Both the position numbers and the translations under genes were made by a program. DNA of 64,000 nucleotides, from contig JANNPZ010000078.1 of assembly GCA_031400505.1 (NCBI GenBank), positions 62,001-126,000 on the forward strand, given 5' to 3'. Below the pieces are notes generated by a model. The model ran no database searches. It had not been told where the DNA came from and saw only the letters and a list, made by a program, of their open reading frames with translations. Numbering within the stretch: the first letter of the stretch is position 1; every line of letters begins with the position of its first letter. This DNA is from JAIYDJ01 sp031400505 (GTDB lineage: Bacteria > Pseudomonadota > Alphaproteobacteria > Rhodobacterales > Rhodobacteraceae). Below, one piece after another: positions 16,013 through 22,165 of the stretch.

Positions 16013-16060
16013 ACTTGATATTTTAGCACTTTCGAATATTATTATCAACAAGAACCTGCA
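16013..16060 (+). promoter_or_regulatory. AT-rich candidate BigR operator between bigR and pmpA
   Basis: This AT-rich segment contrasts with the GC-rich surroundings. It holds TTGATA (16015-16020) and TATCAA (16043-16048) as inverted half-sites, with CGAATATTATTATC between them. It begins directly at the bigR start codon and lies 70-110 bases before the pmpA start, suitable for control of both divergent transcripts. Confidence 0.4.
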
Positions 16061-16126
16061 GTCGGCCTGACGCTCCGGCACAACCGAACCAGCCGGACAA
16101 GACCGTAGCCCAAGGAGATACATCGC

Positions 16127-16552
16127 GTGATCACAGACTTCACCCCCTACGCGTCTTTGTTCGGCGGCGCCCTGATCGGGCTATCTGCCGTGCTGCTGAT
16201 GGCATTCAACGGCCGCATTGCCGGCATGACGGCCATACTCGGCGGCGTCCTGGAACCTGCAAATCCGACCGGCCGCTGGCGGCTGGCCTTTCTGGCCGGT
16301 GCGGTTGTGGCCCCGCTGCTTGCAACCCTTGCCGGGGCCGAGTTCGCCTTCGCCTCGCCCAGCACGGGTCTGCTGCTGGCCCTTGGCGGTGTGATCGTCG
16401 GCGTCGGCGTGACCTATGGATCTGGCTGCACATCGGGGCATGGCGTCTGCGGTATTGCGCGCCTGTCGCCCCGGTCGATCGTGGCAACAGCGACCTTCAT
16501 GGCCACGGCATTTGCCACCGTCACCCTGATCCGCCACGGCTTTGAAGGCTGA
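16127..16552 (+). CDS. pmpA: YeeE/YedE-type sulfur-compound permease subunit (PmpA-like)
   Basis: This small inner-membrane protein (141 residues, about four helices) starts at a GTG with an AAGGAG ribosome site. The motif GVGVTYGSGCTSGHGVCGIARLS carries the conserved cysteines of the YeeE/YedE (DUF395) thiosulfate-permease family. With the next gene it forms the two-part PmpA/PmpB arrangement next to BigR in rhizobia and Xylella. It probably moves a sulfur-containing ion across the membrane. The exact substrate is not settled for this pair. Confidence 0.87.
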   Translation: MITDFTPYASLFGGALIGLSAVLLMAFNGRIAGMTAILGGVLEPANPTGRWRLAFLAGAVVAPLLATLAGAEFAFASPSTGLLLALGGVIVGVGVTYGSGCTSGHGVCGIARLSPRSIVATATFMATAFATVTLIRHGFEG

Positions 16553-16556
16553 GCAC

Positions 16557-16997
16557 ATGAACCGCATCCTTTCCGCCGTCGCCGCCGGCCTGATCTTTGG
16601 CCTTGGCATCGCCATTTCGGGCATGGGCAACCCAGCCAAAGTAATGAATTTCTTCGATGTCTTCGGCACATGGGACCCAAGCCTTGCCTTTGTGATGGGC
16701 GGTGCTCTGATCACCACCGCCATCGGGTACAGGGTGATCTTTGGACGTGCCACAGCCCCGCTGTTCGACACCGCATTTCACCTGCCGACAGCAAAAACCA
16801 TCGACACCAAACTGATCGGCGGTTCGGCCCTGTTCGGCGTCGGTTGGGGCATTTCGGGATTTTGCCCCGGCGGGGCAATCCCGGCGCTCGGCTTTGCACC
16901 CTGGCCGACCGCCCTTTTCCTGATCGCGATGGGGGCGGGCATCTTGCTGGCCCGCTGGCTACAAACGCTGCCCCGGCGCCAGACTGCTGATGCTTGA
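16557..16997 (+). CDS. pmpB: YeeE/YedE-type permease subunit (PmpB-like, DUF6691)
   Basis: This is the second half-size permease (146 residues). It contains GLIFGLGIAISGMGNPAKVMNFFD and LFGVGWGISGFCPGGAIPALG, the paired glycine-rich and cysteine motifs seen in the C-terminal half of full-length YeeE proteins. The start ATG at 16557 is 4 bases after the pmpA stop. A methionine 15 bases upstream in the same frame would lie inside pmpA. It works with PmpA in the BigR-controlled operon, most likely in export or import of a reduced sulfur species. Confidence 0.87.
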   Translation: MNRILSAVAAGLIFGLGIAISGMGNPAKVMNFFDVFGTWDPSLAFVMGGALITTAIGYRVIFGRATAPLFDTAFHLPTAKTIDTKLIGGSALFGVGWGISGFCPGGAIPALGFAPWPTALFLIAMGAGILLARWLQTLPRRQTADA

Positions 16998-17009
16998 TTG
17001 GAAACCCTC

Positions 17010-17903
17010 ATGACCCACATCCCGCACCCCATTGATCTGTCAGTGAAACCCGAGGTCACCGCCTTTTTCGACGCCCCCACCAACACCGTCACCTATGTCG
17101 TGCGCGACCCCGCCAGCACGTCCTGCGCCGTAATCGACAGCGTGATGGACATCGACTATGCCGCCGGCCGCATCACCTATGCCTCTGCCGACGCAGTGAT
17201 CGCGCATGTTCGCAACCATGGCCTGACGTTGGAATGGCTGATTGAAACGCATGTCCACGCCGATCATTTGTCGGGCGCGCCCTACATTCAGGGCAAGCTT
17301 GGCGGCAAGATCGGGATCGGTGAAAACATCACGGTCGTCCAGGACACGTTCGGCAAGGTGTTCAACGAAGGCACCGAGTTTCAACGGGATGGCAGCCAAT
17401 TCGACCGGCTGTTCCGCGACGGCGACATCTACAGCATCGGCACCATGACCGTTCAGGTGTTGCACACGCCAGGCCACACCCCGGCCTGCATGACGCATGT
17501 GGTGGGCAATGCCGCCTTTGTCGGTGATACCCTTTTCATGCCCGACGGCGGATCGGCCCGCGCCGACTTTCCGGGTGGCGACGCGCGCACCCTTTACCGA
17601 TCCATCAAACGCGTGCTCTCGATGCCCGCCGACATGCGCCTGTTCATGTGCCACGACTACGGCCCGAATGGCCGCGACATCCGCTGGGAAACCACGGTTG
17701 CCGAACAGACCGCCCACAACATCCATGTGCATGACGGCATCACCGAAGACCAGTTCGTGACCCTGCGCGAGGCCCGCGACGCCACCCTGCCCATGCCGCG
17801 ACTGATCATCCCGTCCTTGCAGATCAACATGCGCGGCGGCGACCTGCCGCCCCCGGACGAGGGTGGCAAACGGTTCCTGAAGGTGCCGATCAACGGCCTC
17901 TAA
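17010..17903 (+). CDS. blh: MBL-fold persulfide dioxygenase-like hydrolase (Blh/ETHE1 type)
   Basis: This metallo-beta-lactamase-fold protein (297 residues) has the metal motif THVHADHLSGA, the second histidine in HTPGHTPACMTHVVG, the aspartate in FVGDTLFMPDGGSARADFPGGDA and the last histidine in FMCHDYGPNGR. The DFPGGDA region and HDY are typical of ETHE1-type persulfide dioxygenases and of Blh in BigR operons. It probably oxidises glutathione persulfide to sulfite. An ATG at 17010 follows the pmpB stop by 12 bases. A TTG at 16998 is a weaker alternative. The context supports sulfide detoxification. Confidence 0.88.
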   Translation: MTHIPHPIDLSVKPEVTAFFDAPTNTVTYVVRDPASTSCAVIDSVMDIDYAAGRITYASADAVIAHVRNHGLTLEWLIETHVHADHLSGAPYIQGKLGGKIGIGENITVVQDTFGKVFNEGTEFQRDGSQFDRLFRDGDIYSIGTMTVQVLHTPGHTPACMTHVVGNAAFVGDTLFMPDGGSARADFPGGDARTLYRSIKRVLSMPADMRLFMCHDYGPNGRDIRWETTVAEQTAHNIHVHDGITEDQFVTLREARDATLPMPRLIIPSLQINMRGGDLPPPDEGGKRFLKVPINGL

Positions 17904-17969
17904 AGCTTGCTAGGTGCCGGGCCTCAAGAAACGGGTCATGATGCAAATCGAGTTCGAAAGGCCAAGCAC

Positions 17970-19700
17970 TTGACATTCCTCAGGAACATCCTGCCCATTC
18001 TTGGCTGGATCCCGACTTACACCAAGACGGATGCCCAAAGCGATCTTGTCGCAGCGGTGATCGTGACGATCATGCTGGTGCCGCAAAGCCTCGCCTATGC
18101 AATGCTCGCAGGCCTGCCGCCCCAAGTCGGGCTCTACGCCTCCATCCTGCCGCTGATCGCCTACGCCCTGTTCGGCACCAGCCGCGCGCTGGCCGTGGGC
18201 CCGGTTGCCGTCGTCTCGTTGATGACCGCCGCCAGCGTCGGTCAGATCGCTGCCCCCGGATCACCCGACTATCTCACAGCAGCCATCACACTCGCCTTCT
18301 TGTCCGGCCTGATCCTTGTGGCGATGTCGGCCTTGCGCCTAGGGTTCTTGGCGAACTTCCTTAGCCATCCGGTGATTTCCGGCTTTATCACCGCCTCCGG
18401 CATCCTGATCGCCACAAGCCAGATCAAACATGTCCTCGGCATCAGCGTCGAAGGCGACGCGCTGCCTGACCTGCTGGCTGGCCTGCTGCGCGGCCTTGGA
18501 CACACCAACCTGATCACGCTGACCATCGGCGGCATGACCATCGCTTTCTTGTTCTGGACCCGCAAGCGGTTGAAACCCCTGCTGTTGGCGCAAGGCCTTC
18601 ATCCCCGTATGGCCGACCTTGTGGCCAAGGCTGGTCCGGTTGCCGCCATCGTCGTGTCAGTCCTGCTCGTCGTGCAGTTCGACCTCGCAGACCGCGGCGT
18701 GAAAATCGTGGGCGACATCCCCGCAGGCTTTCCGCCTTTCGCCCTGCCCTCTTTCAACCTTGGCCTTTGGCAGCAGCTGGCCCTTCCCGCCCTGCTGATC
18801 AGCCTTGTGGGCTTTGTCGAGTCGGCGTCGGTGGCGCAAACCCTGGCCGCCAAACGCCGCCAGCGCATCGTGCCCAATCAGGAGCTGACAGCACTCGGGG
18901 CCGCCAACATCGCCTCGGCGCTGTCAGGGGGGTACCCGGTGACGGGTGGCTTCGCACGATCCGTGGTGAATTTTGACGCCGGCGCGGAAACCCCGCTGGC
19001 CGGGGCTTTTACGGCGGCAGGCATCCTCGCCTCAACGCTGCTTCTGACCCCGCTGTTCCGCCACCTGCCCCAGGCAGTGCTCGCCGCAACCATCATCGTG
19101 GCCGTCCTTTCGCTGGTCGATATCGGCGCCATCCGCCGTACCTTCGCCTATTCCAAATCAGATTTCGCCGCGATGGCCGCCACCATCCTGACCGTTCTGC
19201 TGGTGGGGGTCGAAGAGGGCATTTCCGCCGGCGTTTTGCTGTCACTCGCCCTCTTCTTGTGGCGCACCTCGCGCCCGCACATGGCCATCGTGGGCCAGGT
19301 TCCGGGTACAGAGCATTTTCGCAACATCGACCGCCACCACGTGATAACCGACCCTGCGATCCTGACGATCCGGGTTGACGAAAGCCTGTATTTCGCCAAC
19401 TCCCGCGCGCTTGAGGATGCGATCTACGATCATATCGCAGACCAGCCCGCGCTGAAACATGTCATCCTGATGTGCCCCGCAATCAACGCGATCGACGCCT
19501 CCGGCCTCGAAAGCCTTGAGGCTATCGCCCACCGCCTCGGATCAGCCGGGGTCGGCTTCCACCTGTCCGAGGTGAAGGGTCCCGTGATGGACGCCCTCAA
19601 ACGCTCGGATTTCCTGCAGCATTTCAAGGGCCAAGTGTTCCTGTCGCAGTTCGAAGCCGTCACCACCCTGCGCGGCAACCTCGCAAACCCCGCCGCCTGA
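17970..19700 (+). CDS. SulP-family anion transporter with STAS domain
   Basis: This inner-membrane transporter (576 residues from TTG 17970) contains the SulP motif VTIMLVPQSLAYAMLAGLPPQVGLYAS near the N-terminus, about ten further membrane segments, and a cytoplasmic STAS domain from about residue 460 (ILTIRVDESLYFANSRALEDAIYD). SulP proteins carry sulfate, bicarbonate or related anions. After the persulfide dioxygenase gene, export of sulfite or sulfate is a reasonable inference. The TTG is favoured because AAAGG lies 8 bases before it and LRNILPILGWIPTY matches family N-termini. A longer start at 17907 is possible. Confidence 0.9.
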   Translation: MTFLRNILPILGWIPTYTKTDAQSDLVAAVIVTIMLVPQSLAYAMLAGLPPQVGLYASILPLIAYALFGTSRALAVGPVAVVSLMTAASVGQIAAPGSPDYLTAAITLAFLSGLILVAMSALRLGFLANFLSHPVISGFITASGILIATSQIKHVLGISVEGDALPDLLAGLLRGLGHTNLITLTIGGMTIAFLFWTRKRLKPLLLAQGLHPRMADLVAKAGPVAAIVVSVLLVVQFDLADRGVKIVGDIPAGFPPFALPSFNLGLWQQLALPALLISLVGFVESASVAQTLAAKRRQRIVPNQELTALGAANIASALSGGYPVTGGFARSVVNFDAGAETPLAGAFTAAGILASTLLLTPLFRHLPQAVLAATIIVAVLSLVDIGAIRRTFAYSKSDFAAMAATILTVLLVGVEEGISAGVLLSLALFLWRTSRPHMAIVGQVPGTEHFRNIDRHHVITDPAILTIRVDESLYFANSRALEDAIYDHIADQPALKHVILMCPAINAIDASGLESLEAIAHRLGSAGVGFHLSEVKGPVMDALKRSDFLQHFKGQVFLSQFEAVTTLRGNLANPAA

Positions 19701-19758
19701 GCGGTTGTCTTCGGCCCGATCCTGCGCCACCCTAAGCCATTAGATCAAAGGTGCCGCA

Positions 19759-20541
19759 ATGACCGAAACCGCAAAACCCCCGCGCCTCGCCCTGTGGCAG
19801 GGCCCCTCGCCGGAGGGCGACACCGTCCAAGCCCTGCAAACCCTTCGTGAAGCCCTGCACGCAGCGGGTAGCTTGGGCGCCACAACCCTCGTCGCCCCAG
19901 AGGTCTTCCTGCCCGGCTACAACCATCCCGACATTGCTGCCTGCGCCCAACCGCGCGGCGGCGTCTGGCACCGCGCGCTGGCGGACACATGTCGTGATGC
20001 GCGGTGTGGCCTGATCGTCGGCTACGCTGAGCGTGGCGGAGCAGACCTTTTCAACGCCTAGGTTGCCTTTGACGCAGCGGGCGAAGAAATCGCCCATTAC
20101 CGTAAGATACAGCTTTATGGCCCGCGGGAAAAAGCGATCTACCGGCCCGGCGACACCTATACGACCTTCAACCTGAACGGCACCCGAACCGCCCTGCTGA
20201 TCTGCTATGATATCGAGTTTGCCGGCCATGTCGCAGCCCTGGCTGCACTGGGCGTCACCCTAATCCTGACCGCCACCGCCAACATGCTGCCCTTCACCTT
20301 TGTCAGCCGGATGAGCGTGCCCGCGATGTCCGCCCACCACGCCGTCAGCATCGTCTACGCGAATTACTGCGGGGTCGAAGGCGATCTGACCTATTCTGGC
20401 GGCTCGATCATCGTGGGCCCCGACGGCGAAACACTGGCCCTGGCGGGCCGCACCCCTGCGCTGCTGGTGGCCGACCTGCCTACCCCCGACCCGAAACTCC
20501 TGTCGATGCAGGCGCAGGATTACCGCCCGATCCTGCGCTGA
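19759..20541 (+). pseudogene. Carbon-nitrogen hydrolase (nitrilase superfamily) interrupted by one amber codon
   Basis: The frame encodes a nitrilase-type amidase of 260 residues with all three catalytic residues: Glu in LVAPEVFLPGY, Lys in HYRKIQLYGP and Cys in ALLICYDIEF. A single TAG at 20059-20061 interrupts it after LFNA, at a place where relatives usually read AVAFDAAG. No frame change is needed to read on to the stop at 20541. The upstream fragment of 100 residues lacks Lys and Cys and should be inactive. This looks like a recent nonsense mutation, a sequencing error or, less likely, readthrough. The substrate, probably an omega-amide or aliphatic amide, is not identifiable. Confidence 0.8.
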
Positions 20542-20549
20542 TCGGCCCC

Positions 20550-20583
20550 TTCATCTTGGCCCAAATATCCCCGCCGGAGGCCC
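20550..20583 (+). repeat. Dispersed repeat, copy 1 (after the nitrilase gene)
   Basis: TTCATCTTGGCCCAAATATC followed by CCCGCCGGAGG. The same element recurs at 24377, 29382, 29444 and 37038. It lies in the space between the convergent nitrilase and galE genes. Confidence 0.85.
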
Positions 20584-20641
20584 CTGTGGCGCGCCTCTCG
20601 CGCGCCTCAAGCATCTTGCGGCGGAACGCCGTGCCGTGCCA

Positions 20642-21628
20642 CTAGCGTTCGAACCGCCTGGCCCTGCTCCAGGCCAGCGCATCTCCGATCATCAACGGCA
20701 GGCTCGACCGCTCGGGCCGCCAGCCCAACTCCTCGACCGCCCGGGCAGAGCCCGAGACCAGCGCCGACGCATCCCCAGCCCGGCGCTCGCCGATCACCAG
20801 CGGCACTTCGCGGTTGGTCACCGTCCGGCTCGCCTCCACCACCTCGCGCACCGAAAACCCGGTGCCGGACCCAAGGCAGAACACACGGTTCGCCCGCCCG
20901 TCCCGCAACCAGTTCAAACCCAGCACATGCGCCGCCGCCAGGTCGCTCACATGAACATAGTCGCGCACGCAAGTCCCGTCCGGCGTCGGATAATCCGTCC
21001 CGAACAGTGTCAACGCCGGACGCCGCCCCTCAATCGCATCCAGCATCAGCGGGATCAGATGCGTCTCTGGCACATGCTGCTCGCCGATCTCGCCCTCGGG
21101 ATCGGCACCGGCAACATTGAAATACCTGAAGATCACATGCCGCAACCCATGACTTGCCCCAAAGTTCTGTACGATTTGTTCAATCGCGAGCTTGCTCGCC
21201 CCATAGGCATTGATCGGATGCTGCGCCGTATCCTCGTCCAGAACCACACCGTCCTGATCGCCATAGGTGGCGCAGGTGCTGGAAAACACGAACTGCAAAC
21301 ACCCCGCAGCCACTGCCGCCTCGATCAGGTTGAGCGCACCCCCCACATTGACCCGCCAATAGCGCCCTGGGTCCTTCATCGAATCGCCCACAAGCGACAA
21401 TGCCGCAAAATGCATGACCGCCACCGGGCGATGCTCTGCAAACGCCGCATCCACAGCCGCGCGGTCCATCAAGTCGCCGACAACCAGTGGCCCGTACTTG
21501 ACCGCCTCGCGCCAACCGGTTGCCAGATTGTCGAACGCGACCGGCACAAAACCGGCCTGCGCCAACGCCTTGCAGGCATGTGCGCCGATGTAACCCGCGC
21601 CGCCTGTAACCAGGACCTTGTCCGACAT
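20642..21628 (-). CDS. galE: UDP-glucose 4-epimerase GalE
   Basis: This cytoplasmic epimerase (328 residues) interconverts UDP-glucose and UDP-galactose and so supplies galactose for surface polysaccharides. The NAD-binding motif VTGGAGYIGAH is at residues 7-17, SSTCATYGDQ is the Ser/Thr active-site region, and YGASK gives the catalytic Tyr and Lys. The sequence ends in LGWRPERSSLPLMIGDALAW, as the family does. The start ATG at 21628 has a GGAG site and lies 4 bases after the stop of the Rrf2-family regulator, so the two genes are likely co-transcribed. Confidence 0.93.
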   Translation of the reverse strand: MSDKVLVTGGAGYIGAHACKALAQAGFVPVAFDNLATGWREAVKYGPLVVGDLMDRAAVDAAFAEHRPVAVMHFAALSLVGDSMKDPGRYWRVNVGGALNLIEAAVAAGCLQFVFSSTCATYGDQDGVVLDEDTAQHPINAYGASKLAIEQIVQNFGASHGLRHVIFRYFNVAGADPEGEIGEQHVPETHLIPLMLDAIEGRRPALTLFGTDYPTPDGTCVRDYVHVSDLAAAHVLGLNWLRDGRANRVFCLGSGTGFSVREVVEASRTVTNREVPLVIGERRAGDASALVSGSARAVEELGWRPERSSLPLMIGDALAWSRARRFER

Positions 21629-21632
21629 GTCG

Positions 21633-22076
21633 CTACTCCAATTCCCGTTTTGAACCTGCACGCAGAATGTCGGCCAAAGTCAGCGACTCGATCAGAACAA
21701 GATATGACCAAAAGACTTCGGCAAAAACCTTGCGAATCCGACAGGCATCCTCATCGTTGCAATCCTCGCAGCGCTGATAGGCACTGCGCGACAGGCAGGG
21801 CAACGGGGCAATCGGCCCATCGATCATCCGCAGCAACTCGGAAATCGACACGGATCCAGGATCAACCTTCAATTGATACCCCCCCGACCGTCCGCGCGTC
21901 GAGGTGATGATCCCGGCATTGCGGATTTCCAGCAAGATATGCTCCAGAAACCGCTTGGGTGCACCGGAGCGTTTGGCAATAGCCTCGATCGTCAATGCCT
22001 CGGGCGCGGGCTTTGCCGCTTCATCGGCAAGCGTCAGCAGGGCCTTTAGCGCGTATTTCATCTTCTGCGTGATCAT
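21633..22076 (-). CDS. Rrf2-family transcriptional regulator with cysteine cluster
   Basis: This protein (147 residues) begins with a winged helix (MITQKMKYALKALLTLADEA and later SGAPKRFLEHILLEIRNAGIITSTRGRSGGYQL), typical of Rrf2 regulators such as IscR, NsrR and CymR. Four cysteines cluster in PCLSRSAYQRCEDCNDEDAC. Three or four cysteines in this position ligate an Fe-S cluster in several relatives, so a redox, nitric oxide or iron signal is possible but unproven. It is the first gene of a two-gene unit with galE. Confidence 0.87.
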   Translation of the reverse strand: MITQKMKYALKALLTLADEAAKPAPEALTIEAIAKRSGAPKRFLEHILLEIRNAGIITSTRGRSGGYQLKVDPGSVSISELLRMIDGPIAPLPCLSRSAYQRCEDCNDEDACRIRKVFAEVFWSYLVLIESLTLADILRAGSKRELE

Positions 22077-22165
22077 GACGTTCGCCTAGCCCGCCCGCGG
22101 CAACGACGCAACAGCCCCCGCAACGCCACGAACCGCGCGCAGGTTTTTTTCTGCGCGCGCATGCC

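Noticed and set aside
22077..22165. Possible T-box or leader next to ileS
   Set aside because: The interval lies downstream of ileS, and no T-box features were seen upstream of its start at 25087.
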